DNA of 64,000 nucleotides from Kluyvera sichuanensis (GCF_014218705.1 NZ_JABBJF010000001.1:248001-312000), one strand, 5' to 3'. Counted from the stretch's first letter, positions 40,000 through 49,376 are shown. Numbers and translations: made by a program. Notes: generated by a model not told the origin, from the letters alone.

Positions 40000-42338
40000 A
40001 GCGCGTTGATTGTCTCCACGGAATGGGTAGGGTGAAGCCGCTGGGGCAGTATTACCTGACAGGATGAAGCGGCCCATTTAACTTCTACATGGCCGCCGGT
40101 CGGGGGATCTTCCAGATATATCTTTCCTTCATAGCCCGCAATGGTGTGCTGTGTGCCGTGTGTGGGTGGTTCACCGGCTGCGGTCAGTACGTTAACCTGC
40201 GCCGAAAACGGTACCGCTTTTCCATCGACCGTTTTCACCGTCATCAGCAGCGCCTGGGTTTTGTAGATCGTGAACTTAGCCAGCGCGCCGCTGGCGGCTT
40301 TCGGGATCAGCACTTCGCCGGTGTAGGGCGCACGATAGGCTTCGTCGAGTTGCAGCACATCGATATCCAACCGGTTTTCCTGATACGCATTGAGGTTGTT
40401 GAGAAACAGCATACCGTTCTTATCGGTATGGCCAACGGGCCGATGTTCCAGATAAACCGGTACGTCAGGCACGTTTGAAGTATCGACAATGGCGAACGCG
40501 CTGCCCAACATGCGGGTGGCGTACAGATGGCCCATAAACAGCCCCAATGCCCCAGACATTGAACCGTAGTAATCGCTGTTATTGTCCTGGCGGTTAAGGC
40601 CCAGCCCCATATCGCTCCAGTGGCTACGGTGCTGAACGGTCGCGTGCAGAGCGGCGTTATCGCCGCTTTGAGCCGACATATTCCATCCCCAGCCGGGTTT
40701 GTTGGCATCAAGAGAGTGGGCCAGGCTGGCCTGCATTGCATTGCCGGCGTTATCGTGGCTGTCCTGCAGTGAAAGGTAATCTTTATTCTGATTCAACGGC
40801 ATACTGAAGTTCAGATACACCGTCGTATTGCGCTCATCGCCAAGTTCCTGGGTGAGGCTGGTGGCTAAGGTTATCTGGTGGGTAAAGCTTCTTGACCAGG
40901 AGAGACCAACGTACTGCGATGAGGCGTCCGGGTAAGTTTGATTTACCCAGCTTATGCCGAAGGTACCGACCGCATCCACGGTGACGCTGGTAAATGCCGA
41001 ATCCTCCCGTGTGGTCAGGGTATTGTCCGCCAGGGATGAAACATCCCGATAGCCCCGGCTCGCCTGCGAATGGTTCAACGCCACGTTAAAACGGCGATTG
41101 TTCCACTGCCAGCCTGACCCCCACTGCGTTCCGCTCTCTTGCCCATAGCGGCTGTTCGACGCGTTGGCGTGAAGCACCCCTAGCGTGGGCGATAGCAGGT
41201 AATCCCAGCCCGCACCCTGATTGTGCAGGCTGGCGCTTTGCTCGGTATGTAGCCCGAGGGTGGATTTGTTGCTGACCCCGTAGCGCCAGTCTCCCACGCC
41301 GACAAATTCACTGTCATAGCTAAACGATGCGTAGGTGTAATCCTTTCGCACCCAGCCTGCGCTAATGCCCCAGGTATTCAGCCCGGCTGACAGTAACTGC
41401 GTGGCGCCGTAGAGATCCAGATTTACCACCCGCTGTTGGCCGTTAATATCGGTAATCACCACCTGCGCACCTTCATTACCGGTGAAGATCGGCGCGGTAT
41501 TGAGCGTAAATTGCCCCGGGTCCACCCGCTGTGAAGAGGTTTTCACCCCGCGAACGTAGAGGTCAACGGTGGATGGCAGGGTGACGCTATCGGTCAGAAT
41601 ATCCTGCGATGAGGTGCTGAAGTTTGGCTGTGTCGAATAGTTATGGGCGATATTGATACCGCCAAAACGCACGCTGTTGTTCCAGCTTTGGCTGCTGGTA
41701 AAGCTGTCGCCAAGCGTCATGGAGAACAGTTTATCGACGTTCTGGTAGACCCAACTGCTCATCAGACGATGGGTACCGCGCTCACTGTCAGCGGCGTTAG
41801 TGGAGTCCTGGCTATTAAACGAGGTGCTAAAAAAACCGGGCCCCAGGCCGAACGTGCGCAACTCGCTGAACAGTGAAGCCTCCTGCTCGCCGTTTTCGTG
41901 ACTGGTGAACGCATTGTAGTTCAGCGCCAACCCGCGCACTTCCGGCGAAAGCTGAGAGGCGTGGATCAGATGGGAGCCGTTGCGATTGGACAGACGGCTA
42001 TCGCGCCCTAACCACGCTTTGCTGGCGACGATGTTGATATTCTGACTCAGACTATCGAACGTTACGTCCAGACCGTCCTGTGCGCTTAAGTCGAAGAACC
42101 CTTGACGCTCTGGTAGCGAGGCGGTTTTGATGTCCAGTTTTTTGGCGTCATTGGCCGAGATATACAGCTTATTATCAATATTTTTGGCTTTCACAAAGCC
42201 TTTAATCGGCTGACCGTTAACGCTGACGGTCAGGTAGAGCGTTTCATCATTGGCGGCGTAGGCGCAGTGACAGAGCAGAAACCAAAGCGGTATGGCGTTA
42301 CGGAGTAATATCGATGGTCTGTTTTTGCTCATTATCAT
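39978..42338 (-). CDS. outer-membrane usher (archaic chaperone-usher pathway)
   Basis: 786-aa fimbrial usher. Signal peptide followed by an N-terminal domain (VNGQPIKGFVKAKN), a beta-barrel with the typical VSLPSTVDLYVRG-type plug region, and C-terminal domains. Shorter than gamma-type ushers (about 820-860), in line with archaic CsuD-like ushers. Starts within the chaperone gene (41-bp overlap) and ends within the tip adhesin gene. Confidence 0.87.
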   Translation of the reverse strand: MIMSKNRPSILLRNAIPLWFLLCHCAYAANDETLYLTVSVNGQPIKGFVKAKNIDNKLYISANDAKKLDIKTASLPERQGFFDLSAQDGLDVTFDSLSQNINIVASKAWLGRDSRLSNRNGSHLIHASQLSPEVRGLALNYNAFTSHENGEQEASLFSELRTFGLGPGFFSTSFNSQDSTNAADSERGTHRLMSSWVYQNVDKLFSMTLGDSFTSSQSWNNSVRFGGINIAHNYSTQPNFSTSSQDILTDSVTLPSTVDLYVRGVKTSSQRVDPGQFTLNTAPIFTGNEGAQVVITDINGQQRVVNLDLYGATQLLSAGLNTWGISAGWVRKDYTYASFSYDSEFVGVGDWRYGVSNKSTLGLHTEQSASLHNQGAGWDYLLSPTLGVLHANASNSRYGQESGTQWGSGWQWNNRRFNVALNHSQASRGYRDVSSLADNTLTTREDSAFTSVTVDAVGTFGISWVNQTYPDASSQYVGLSWSRSFTHQITLATSLTQELGDERNTTVYLNFSMPLNQNKDYLSLQDSHDNAGNAMQASLAHSLDANKPGWGWNMSAQSGDNAALHATVQHRSHWSDMGLGLNRQDNNSDYYGSMSGALGLFMGHLYATRMLGSAFAIVDTSNVPDVPVYLEHRPVGHTDKNGMLFLNNLNAYQENRLDIDVLQLDEAYRAPYTGEVLIPKAASGALAKFTIYKTQALLMTVKTVDGKAVPFSAQVNVLTAAGEPPTHGTQHTIAGYEGKIYLEDPPTGGHVEVKWAASSCQVILPQRLHPTHSVETINALCQSLAQ

Positions 42339-43014
42339 TCAAATTAAGTGACAAAGATGACGCCGTATTGATTCCTTTTGGCAGGGGCCATTCCTTTTCA
42401 CTGTTCGGTAGTACGTAGCCGAGTAACCCTTTACTCATCGGTACGCGATGGCTACCGGCTAACAGGGCAATGTTGCTCAACTTAATGTGCTGCGTGCCGT
42501 TGTTGCGGATTCTGAGCATCGCCGGGTGGGTGAGATGATCAATTGATGCGCTCACGGTTTTCAGGTCCATCGGCTGGTCGTGACAGTTCACAAACACCGG
42601 GATGGAGTAACGCAGCAGAAAGCGCACGCCATCTTTTTCCGCCATGTTACTGCTGCCGGGCAGTTCATCGACGACCAGACGGTAGGCGTGTTCGGTATCA
42701 CCGCTGGGCGGCACGGGAAGAATGACGCGAATAAGTTGCTGGCGGGCTGCTGGAATAGTGGTCATTGGCGGGCTGACCAGTAAATCCTCCGTCTCACTTA
42801 GCGCGTCTGTATTGTTTTGCTGATGCCAGGCGTATACCCGGATTTGTGCGCCAATGGCGGCGCTACCGACGTTTTTAACGTAGATTGCCTGCGCCGTTTC
42901 ACCCGCGCAAAAGCCAACGTTAACCGGGTAAACCTGGAGGGTTGCAGCATAGGAAGAAAGGGCAAATAACGAGCCCAATGTCGCGAGCAGGATGCCAGCC
43001 AGTGTGCGTTTCAT
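42298..43014 (-). CDS. periplasmic pilus chaperone (PapD-like, CsuC type)
   Basis: 238-aa chaperone with signal peptide (LSSYA/ATLQVYPV). It has the immunoglobulin-like chaperone pattern: ARQQLIRVILPVPPSGDTEHAYRLVVDELP and the C-terminal IRNNGTQHIKLSNI. It holds pilins by donor-strand complementation before delivery to the usher. Second gene of the operon, 22 bp after the pilin. Confidence 0.87.
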   Translation of the reverse strand: MKRTLAGILLATLGSLFALSSYAATLQVYPVNVGFCAGETAQAIYVKNVGSAAIGAQIRVYAWHQQNNTDALSETEDLLVSPPMTTIPAARQQLIRVILPVPPSGDTEHAYRLVVDELPGSSNMAEKDGVRFLLRYSIPVFVNCHDQPMDLKTVSASIDHLTHPAMLRIRNNGTQHIKLSNIALLAGSHRVPMSKGLLGYVLPNSEKEWPLPKGINTASSLSLNLNDNEQKQTIDITP

Positions 43015-43036
43015 ATGCTACTCCCCGGGAGCTGAA

Positions 43037-43528
43037 TCAGTAGGAGACGGTCAGGGTCACGGTATCGGCATACACACCAGCGGGCGCCTGTGAAAGTGCG
43101 TCCGCAGTGACTTTGCCGTAGATAGGAATAACCTGCGCCGTGCCGGTACCGGTTTGTGGAATGCCGGTGGTGGACAGTTCGTTGGTATCATCAGCATCGC
43201 TATAGAGGGCGTAGGCCACCTTATCGGTGCCGTTGTTATTCGACATGTTGTAGTCGTGGCTTTTTTCGCTGCTGAGGTTATAGCTTGTGCCGGTAGTACA
43301 GGTCACGGTTGCATTTGCGGAAGCAGTCGCATCGCCGGAGTCGCTCGCACGCGAGCCAAAGTTCATATCGTCCACGCTGATCTGACAGGATTTCTCAACG
43401 GTCAGATTGACATGCATGTCGGCGCCGCGAACCTGGTCTGTTCTTGCTGCGTTATCCGCAAAGGCGGCAGATGAAAATAAAATGCTAATCGCAGTCAGAG
43501 TTAATGCAGTGGCTTGACGGTTAATCAT
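43037..43528 (-). CDS. major pilin, SCPU domain (CsuA/B-like)
   Basis: 163-aa exported pilin with signal peptide MINRQATALTLTAISILF... cut near AFA/DNAART. One SCPU domain from about residue 30 (ADMHVNLTVEKSCQISVDDMNFG) to the C-terminal ADTVTLTVSY. First gene of the four-gene archaic pilus operon. ATG at 43526-43528 has gtgag at good spacing; a GTG four codons upstream is the alternative. Confidence 0.85.
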   Translation of the reverse strand: MINRQATALTLTAISILFSSAAFADNAARTDQVRGADMHVNLTVEKSCQISVDDMNFGSRASDSGDATASANATVTCTTGTSYNLSSEKSHDYNMSNNNGTDKVAYALYSDADDTNELSTTGIPQTGTGTAQVIPIYGKVTADALSQAPAGVYADTVTLTVSY

Positions 43529-43679
43529 TTTAAAACTCACTAATTTTTCAATTGTTTTGGGGTGGGGTGTTAACGGGGGCGGAGAATAAAGATTAAGAAA
43601 TGTCTTAGATTGAGCAATCGTGCTATGTCTAAGAGATGTGAATGGCAGGATCTGATATTAACAATCGATAGCTAAGGCT

Positions 43680-43713
43680 TAAAGCTTGCGCAATGCCTGG
43701 CAGCATTGCGCAA
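43680..43713 (-). terminator. terminator of malY
   Basis: Perfect 11-bp stem TTGCGCAATGC/GCATTGCGCAA with a 6-base loop, six bases past the malY stop; minus-strand tail GCTTTAAG is only weakly T-rich. Confidence 0.7.
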
Positions 43714-43719
43714 TGGCGA

Positions 43720-44892
43720 TTAACGCAGGGTGCGAATCGCCGCAATCAGACGTTCGACGCCTTGTTCCAGCTTCACGCGCGGGCATCCGGCGTTCAGACG
43801 AATAAAACCGTTACCTTCTTCGCCGTAGGTGTAGCCCGGCATAATGGCGACCTTCTGCTGTTTAATTAACACTTCCTGCAGTTTACGATCGTCAATATTC
43901 AGCGGGCGCAAATCAACCCATGCCAGATAGGTTGCCTGTGGCATCGACCATTGCAGTTCCGGGAAGGCGGCGTTCAGCGTTTTCTCGATATAACGCATAT
44001 TATCCTGCAAATATTCGCGTAGCGCATCCAGCCAGGATTCACCCTGTTCGTAAGCGGCAATATGGGCGACCAGCGCGGGAACGGAAGGGGAAGAGAGACC
44101 GTCGCGGTTTTTCAGCGCGGTGAGATAGGCTTCGCGCGCGGCATCATCAACAATCATGCCGTATGCGCCGGTAAATGCCGGGATATTGAAGCTTTTCGAC
44201 CCTGAAGTGAACAGTGCCCACTCGCCGCGAGCCACTTCGCTCCACGGAATATGCTTATGCCCTTGCCAGGTCATATCCATATGAATCTCATCGCTTATCA
44301 CCCGCACGTTATGTTTTTCGCACAGGGCCGCCATGGTTTCGAGCTCTTCACGTGTCCAGACTTTACCCGTCGGGTTTTGCGGGCTACACAGCAACAGCAC
44401 GCTGTTGTGTGGTTCAGCGAGCACGGTTTCGAGTTTGTCCATATCGCAGAACCACTGCCCATCGTGCTTATCCATCGGCACGCCAACCACGTGGCGTTGA
44501 TTTCCTTCGATGGTTTTAAAGAACGCGTCGTAGGCAGGGGTATGTACTACGATGCCGTCGCCAGGCTTCGACCACTGGCGGATCATCTCAGCCACCATAT
44601 AGATGACAGAAGGGCCGTAGACGAGCGTGTTGGTATCAATCACCGCATGAAAACGGTGCGCGTACCAGTGGGCGATAGCGGGAAGAAACTCATCGTTTTT
44701 CCAGCGGCTATAGCCGAATACACCGTGAGAAAGACGTTTGCTCAGTGCGTCCAGAATGCAGGGCGCGGTGGCAAAATCCATATCAGAAATGGTAAACGGC
44801 AGCAGGTCAGCGTCGCCAAAGCGGTCGGCAACATAGTCCCATTGGGTGCACCAGGTGCCGTGTCGGTCAATCACCGTTGAAAAATCAAACAT
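43720..44892 (-). CDS. malY: cystathionine beta-lyase / mal-regulon modulator MalY
   Basis: PLP-dependent beta-C-S lyase, 390 aa, which also antagonises MalT in E. coli. The PLP-lysine lies in TSGSKSFNIPAFTGAYG. N-terminus MFDFSTVIDRHGTWCTQWDY is typical. Second gene of malXY, separated from malX by a 65-bp gap with a stem-loop. Confidence 0.96.
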   Translation of the reverse strand: MFDFSTVIDRHGTWCTQWDYVADRFGDADLLPFTISDMDFATAPCILDALSKRLSHGVFGYSRWKNDEFLPAIAHWYAHRFHAVIDTNTLVYGPSVIYMVAEMIRQWSKPGDGIVVHTPAYDAFFKTIEGNQRHVVGVPMDKHDGQWFCDMDKLETVLAEPHNSVLLLCSPQNPTGKVWTREELETMAALCEKHNVRVISDEIHMDMTWQGHKHIPWSEVARGEWALFTSGSKSFNIPAFTGAYGMIVDDAAREAYLTALKNRDGLSSPSVPALVAHIAAYEQGESWLDALREYLQDNMRYIEKTLNAAFPELQWSMPQATYLAWVDLRPLNIDDRKLQEVLIKQQKVAIMPGYTYGEEGNGFIRLNAGCPRVKLEQGVERLIAAIRTLR

Positions 44893-44925
44893 GTGGAGAT
44901 CCTAACGAAGGGAAGATTGGGCTAT

Positions 44926-44952
44926 TTTGCCCCTGTTAGGCACAGGGGCAAA
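44926..44952 (-). repeat. intercistronic stem-loop malX-malY
   Basis: TTTGCCCCTGT/ACAGGGGCAAA (11-bp perfect stem, 5-base loop), close after the malX stop and 34 bases before malY. No T-run follows on the transcribed strand, so it more likely protects upstream mRNA or tunes the malX/malY ratio than terminates. Confidence 0.6.
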
Positions 44953-44957
44953 GGGCT

Positions 44958-46550
44958 TTACGCTTGAACGGAGTTCATCAGTATCGACATTTCGTCTTTC
45001 ACCGACTGTACCTGCGGGCCAATGACCACCTGCAGGTTGTGCTGGTTCAGTTTCACCACGCCAATGGCACGGTTGGCTTTCAGCGTATCAACGTCGACCT
45101 TGTCCATGTCGTTTACCGACAGACGCAGACGGGTGATGCAGTTGTCGAGCGAGATGATATTTTCAGCTCCGCCCAGCGCCTGAAGGATAACCGGCACGTT
45201 GTAGCCGGATTTCCCGGTTACGCCGCTGGAGGTGTGCTCTGCTGCAGGAGTGGTATCCACATCGCGACCCGGCGTTTTGATGTTAAAGCGCACGATAGCG
45301 AAGCGGAAAATTGCATAGTAAACCGCGAACCAGATAGCTGCGACGACCGGCACCAGGTACCATTTGGTCGACAGACCGTGCAGGATACCGAACACCACGA
45401 AGTCGATGATATTGCCGTCGGTGTTACCGATGGTCACGCCCAGTACCGCCATGATGGTGAAGCCCAGACCGGTCAGCAGTGCGTGGATAACGTACAGCAC
45501 CGGTGCAACGAACAGGAACAGGAATTCCAGTGGTTCAGTGGTGCCGCCCACGACGCAGGCGATGACGCCGGAAATCAGCAGGCCTTTAATTTTATGACGG
45601 TTTTCCGGGCGTGCGCAGTGGTACATCGCCAGTGCAGCACCTGGCAGGCCGCCGAGGAACGCAGGCATTTTACCCTGAGACAGGAAGCGGGTAGCGCTTT
45701 CGGAGAAGCCGTGAGTGGTCGGGCAGCTCAGCTGTGCCTGGAAGATGGTCAGTGCGCCGCTGACGTCGTGGCCGCAGACGTCCATAGTACCGCCCGCTTC
45801 GGTAAAGCGAATCAGCGCCACCAGAATGTGGTGCAGGCCGAACGGCAGCAGCAGGCGTTCACCGGTACCGAAGATCATCGGGCCAAAATCACCGGCGCTA
45901 TTGATCACATGACCCAGCGCGTTGATGCCCATCGCAAATACCGGCCATACCAGCGGGATCACCAGGCCAACCAGACCCAGCACGATGGTGGTGATAATCG
46001 GCACAAAACGGGTGCCGCCGAAGAAGGCCAGCGCATCCGGCAGACGGATGGTGTGGAAGCGCTCATGCAGCATCCAGACGATAATCCCGCAGATAACCGC
46101 GCCGAGAATGCCGGTGTCGATGGATTGAATACCGATAATGTTCTGAATGTTATTCGCTTTCAGAATTGCAGCATCGGTGGTTGGCAGAATACCTTTGGCG
46201 GTCAGCCAGAAGTTTACCGCCAGGTTCATCACCGCGTAGCCGACGAAACCCGCGAAAGCGGCGACGCCTTTGTTATCACGCGCCAGCCCCAGCGGAATGG
46301 CGATACAGAACATCACCGGCAGGAAGCTAAAGGCGAAAGAGCCAACTTTACTCATCCAGATAAAGACGGCCTGCAGGAACGGCGTATCAAGCCACGGCAG
46401 CAGCGTGGTGACGTCATGGCTGCTAAGCGAGCTGCCGATCCCAAGCATGATCCCGCAGAAGGAAAGCAGGGCAACCGGCAGCATAAAGGTTTTGCCAAGC
46501 TGCTGGAAAAACTCCCAGAGGGTAACTTTTGGTGCGGTATTCGCCGTCAT
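44958..46550 (-). CDS. malX: PTS enzyme IIBC MalX
   Basis: Maltose/glucose-type PTS permease, 530 aa as in E. coli. The EIIC membrane domain covers about residues 1-420 and the EIIB domain is at the C-terminus, with phosphorylation Cys471 in LDNCITRLRL. Start ATG at 46548-46550 (MTANTAPKVTLWEF) after aaggag matches the family; upstream in-frame residues are the leader. A MalI operator lies upstream. Confidence 0.96.
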   Translation of the reverse strand: MTANTAPKVTLWEFFQQLGKTFMLPVALLSFCGIMLGIGSSLSSHDVTTLLPWLDTPFLQAVFIWMSKVGSFAFSFLPVMFCIAIPLGLARDNKGVAAFAGFVGYAVMNLAVNFWLTAKGILPTTDAAILKANNIQNIIGIQSIDTGILGAVICGIIVWMLHERFHTIRLPDALAFFGGTRFVPIITTIVLGLVGLVIPLVWPVFAMGINALGHVINSAGDFGPMIFGTGERLLLPFGLHHILVALIRFTEAGGTMDVCGHDVSGALTIFQAQLSCPTTHGFSESATRFLSQGKMPAFLGGLPGAALAMYHCARPENRHKIKGLLISGVIACVVGGTTEPLEFLFLFVAPVLYVIHALLTGLGFTIMAVLGVTIGNTDGNIIDFVVFGILHGLSTKWYLVPVVAAIWFAVYYAIFRFAIVRFNIKTPGRDVDTTPAAEHTSSGVTGKSGYNVPVILQALGGAENIISLDNCITRLRLSVNDMDKVDVDTLKANRAIGVVKLNQHNLQVVIGPQVQSVKDEMSILMNSVQA

Positions 46551-46603
46551 GAAACGACTCCTTAATCCTGAAAAAAGGGTTTCTAACAATCACGGGACAG
46601 GAA

Positions 46604-46619
46604 GATAAAACGTTTTACC
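46604..46619. promoter_or_regulatory. MalI operator (malXY side)
   Basis: GATAAAACGTTTTACC, one base from the perfect palindrome at 46683. Lies 54 bp upstream of the malX start, in the divergent malX-malI promoter region. Confidence 0.85.
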
Positions 46620-46682
46620 ATTTTTTAGTGAGAAACAAATCACAAAAGCAAGTGATAATAAGGTTTATAAAGTGAGTCTGTT

Positions 46683-46698
46683 GATAAAACGTTTTATC
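46683..46698. promoter_or_regulatory. MalI operator (malI side)
   Basis: GATAAAACGTTTTATC, a perfect 16-bp palindrome 30 bp upstream of malI, identical to the E. coli MalI site type. Confidence 0.9.
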
Positions 46699-46727
46699 TC
46701 TTGAGCAAAAGGAGCCTCGCTGGAACC

Positions 46728-47756
46728 ATGGCGATTGCAAAGAAAGTCACCATTAACGATGTTGCACTGGCGGCCGGTGTGTCCGTCAGTACCGTTTCGC
46801 TGGTTCTCAGCGGTAAAGGGCGAATATCTTCCGCGACGGGTGAGCGCGTCTACCAGGCGATTGACCAGTTAGGCTTTGTGCGTAACCGCCAGGCCGTCTC
46901 GCTGCGCGGGGGGCAAACGGGGGTGATTGGGCTGATTGTTGGCGATCTTTCGTCGCCGTTTTATGCTGAACTGACCGCGGGGATGACCGCGGCCTTCGAA
47001 TCGCAGGGCAAAATGGTGTTTTTGACCCAGGGCGGGAAGCGGGGCGAGCAGATGCTGCAGCGTTTCGACGCGCTGGTGTCGCAGGGCGTTGACGGCGTGG
47101 TGATCGCCGGTTCGGTGGACCAGGCCTCGGAACTGCGGGCAAAAGCGGCAGAAACCGAAACGCCATTGGTGTTCGCTTCACGCGCCAGCTACCTCGATGA
47201 AGTCGACATTATTCGTCCGGACAATATGCAGGCGGCGCAACTGGTGACCGAACATCTGATCCGCCGGGGCCATCAGCGCATTGCCTGGCTCGGTGGGCAG
47301 AGCTCATCGTTGACTCGCGCTGAGCGGGTCGGCGGCTACTGCGCCACGCTGATTAAATACGGGCTGCCGTTCCACAGCGATTGGGTGCTGGAGTGTGAGA
47401 CCAGCCAGAAGCAGGCGTCGGAAGCGATCACCAGACTGTTGCGCCATAACCCGACGATTAGCGCCGTGCTGTGCTACAACAGCGTGATTGCGATGGGCGC
47501 GTGGTTTGGTCTGATGCGGGCGGGTAAGCAGAGCGGTGAAGACAGTGTCGAAAGCTATTTTGAGCAGCGCGTGGCGCTGGCGGCATTTGCCGACGTGCCG
47601 GAAAAGGCGCTTGATGACGTGCCATTGACCTGGGTGACCACACCGGCACGCGAAATGGGGCAAAGCGTTGCCGAGCGAATTTTGCAGCGCATTGATACCG
47701 GGCAAGGGGCGGCGAGAAACGTGATTATGCCGCCGCGACTGGTGGCGAGAAAATAG
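46728..47756 (+). CDS. malI: LacI-family repressor MalI
   Basis: Repressor of malXY and itself, 342 aa as in E. coli. N-terminal helix-turn-helix VTINDVALAAGVSVSTVSLVLSGKGRISSATG, then the sugar-binding-protein fold. ATG at 46728 after aaaaggag. In E. coli the next genes are hdhA and uid; here ydgA follows on the other strand. Confidence 0.96.
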   Translation: MAIAKKVTINDVALAAGVSVSTVSLVLSGKGRISSATGERVYQAIDQLGFVRNRQAVSLRGGQTGVIGLIVGDLSSPFYAELTAGMTAAFESQGKMVFLTQGGKRGEQMLQRFDALVSQGVDGVVIAGSVDQASELRAKAAETETPLVFASRASYLDEVDIIRPDNMQAAQLVTEHLIRRGHQRIAWLGGQSSSLTRAERVGGYCATLIKYGLPFHSDWVLECETSQKQASEAITRLLRHNPTISAVLCYNSVIAMGAWFGLMRAGKQSGEDSVESYFEQRVALAAFADVPEKALDDVPLTWVTTPAREMGQSVAERILQRIDTGQGAARNVIMPPRLVARK

Positions 47757-47770
47757 GGCGCGGGAGAGGT

Positions 47771-47801
47771 TCCCGGCGTCGCGTTGCTCGGCCGGGCTAC
47801 T
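47771..47801. repeat. REP-like unit downstream of malI
   Basis: CCCGGCGTCGCG ... GCCGGGCTAC is nearly identical to the left unit of the BIME at 20166. It lies between malI and the shared terminator. Confidence 0.7.
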
Positions 47802-47813
47802 GCGTTACGGTCA

Positions 47814-47842
47814 TAAAAAAGCGCCTTTAAGGCGCTTTTTTA
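47814..47842. terminator. bidirectional terminator malI / ydgA
   Basis: AAAAAAGCGCCT/AGGCGCTTTTTT with a 2-base loop, symmetrical A/T runs, between convergent malI and ydgA copy 1. Confidence 0.92.
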
Positions 47843-47843
47843 G

Positions 47844-49355
47844 TTATGGTGCTGGGATGGTGGCGGGTTCATCCGGCTGGGCCAGGCCCGGCATACCGAA
47901 CATGCCAACAAAGTCTTCCAGCGGCATTTTCTGGCCGTTCAGCGTGACCTGACCTTCACCGTACTGCAGGCTGCTGCTAATCGCGTTATCCTGCGTGGTG
48001 GTCAGACGGAACATTTGCCCCATTGCTGCCAGACCCTGCACCTGCTGCCCAGCCAGCTTGGCAGCATCTTCCTGCTGATAGCCTTCCAGGCGTGCGACCT
48101 GCGTCATCAGCTCGGTTGCCATCTCCATTGGGATCACCAGCTTGGCATCCAGCGATTTCACGCCGCGATCGACCTGCTGCGCCAGCGTGGTGGCTTCACC
48201 GGTCGCCTGTGCGGGGTCTTTCAGCGCCAGGGAGAGGTTCAGCGAACTTTCGCCTTTGGCGTTTTTCCAGCTCAGTGGTGACAGTGTCACGACCGGGTCA
48301 CCTTTCAACAAAATCGGCAGGGTGTTGAACAGCGCATCAACCGCTTTTTGCTGATACAGCTCTGGGTTCTGCGCCAGGTCCGGCTGTGCCATCAGTGCCT
48401 GAGTCTGCGCCTGATACTGCTGGCTGAACTGATGCATCGCCACGCCGTCAATGCCGTCCACTTTCAGCGTCAGCTGGCCGCTGCCGAAATCCTGATTCTG
48501 CAGCTTGAGACTATTCAGCGTGTAGTCGAGCTGGCTGTTAATTTTTTTGCCATCAGGCGTCAGGGACGACTTCCCGGCAATGGTCATACCGGTTAATTCG
48601 GCCAGATCTTTTCCTTCAACGGAGACCGCCAGGCGCTCCAGGGAGAGGGTCTGGTCACCGATGCGCTCCTCAAACGAGGTCAGCTTGCTGGAGCCGTCGG
48701 TTTTCAGGTTGTTGAAGGTGAACTGTACCTTCTGATCGTATTCGTTAACCGCGTTGACCTGGCCGCTTTTCGCTTCACCGGTCAGCGACACCAGGCTGCC
48801 CTGGCTATCCGCAGAGAGTACAAAATCGCCGCCGCTGAAGGTGACCTTCTCGGCATCTTTTTCGTAATCCAGCGGTTTGAGCGCGATGGCGGATTCGGTA
48901 TCGCCGTTGTAGCTGATGCGGGTGTTGATATCGAACGGCGAGGTACCTTTGGCGATGTCGAACAGCGGTTTGGTCACCTCATTGTTGACCAGCACGGTAT
49001 TTACGCTTGCCATCGCAGGGGCAAGATTGAAGGACTTCAGCGACGCCAGTGGGATTGGACCGTGGCTGACGGACTCATCCAGAATCACGCTCTGACCCGG
49101 TTTTAACCATGAGTTTTCCGCGCCAGCCAGCGGTTTCACCACCATTTTTAGCTGGCTGCTGAAGACACCGCGCTGGTAGTCCTGATAGCTAATCTCAAGA
49201 CCGGCTTCCGGCGCGCTCAGCTTCAACTGGGCGTTCGCCTGAGAGACCATTTCCGCAATATGTGATTCCAGTTGTTTGCCTGTATACCAGGCTCCGCCTG
49301 TCCAGACCACCCCTAAAGCGACGATAATACCTGCGGCTACCAGCGTTTTTTTCAT
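47844..49355 (-). CDS. ydgA: DUF945 periplasmic protein YdgA, copy 1
   Basis: 503-aa DUF945 protein (E. coli YdgA 502). One N-terminal membrane anchor (MKKTLVAAGIIVALGVVWTG), then a large periplasmic region with the repeated family motifs SYQDYQRGVFSSQLKM and SLSPLSWKNAKGESSLNLSLALKDP. Function unknown. The second, shorter DUF945 gene immediately upstream is its tandem paralogue. A hairpin 20 bases upstream of its start matches one in front of copy 2. Confidence 0.92.
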   Translation of the reverse strand: MKKTLVAAGIIVALGVVWTGGAWYTGKQLESHIAEMVSQANAQLKLSAPEAGLEISYQDYQRGVFSSQLKMVVKPLAGAENSWLKPGQSVILDESVSHGPIPLASLKSFNLAPAMASVNTVLVNNEVTKPLFDIAKGTSPFDINTRISYNGDTESAIALKPLDYEKDAEKVTFSGGDFVLSADSQGSLVSLTGEAKSGQVNAVNEYDQKVQFTFNNLKTDGSSKLTSFEERIGDQTLSLERLAVSVEGKDLAELTGMTIAGKSSLTPDGKKINSQLDYTLNSLKLQNQDFGSGQLTLKVDGIDGVAMHQFSQQYQAQTQALMAQPDLAQNPELYQQKAVDALFNTLPILLKGDPVVTLSPLSWKNAKGESSLNLSLALKDPAQATGEATTLAQQVDRGVKSLDAKLVIPMEMATELMTQVARLEGYQQEDAAKLAGQQVQGLAAMGQMFRLTTTQDNAISSSLQYGEGQVTLNGQKMPLEDFVGMFGMPGLAQPDEPATIPAP

Positions 49356-49376
49356 AGTATTTGTCCATAAAAATGA

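Noticed and set aside
44964-46565. Long plus-strand frame opposite malX
   Set aside because: Antisense of a transporter gene, low-complexity Gln/His-rich, no homology.
46626-46645. CRP-site-like AGTGA...TCACA in the malX-malI gap
   Set aside because: Spacing between the half sites is 8 bp, not the 6 bp of CRP sites.
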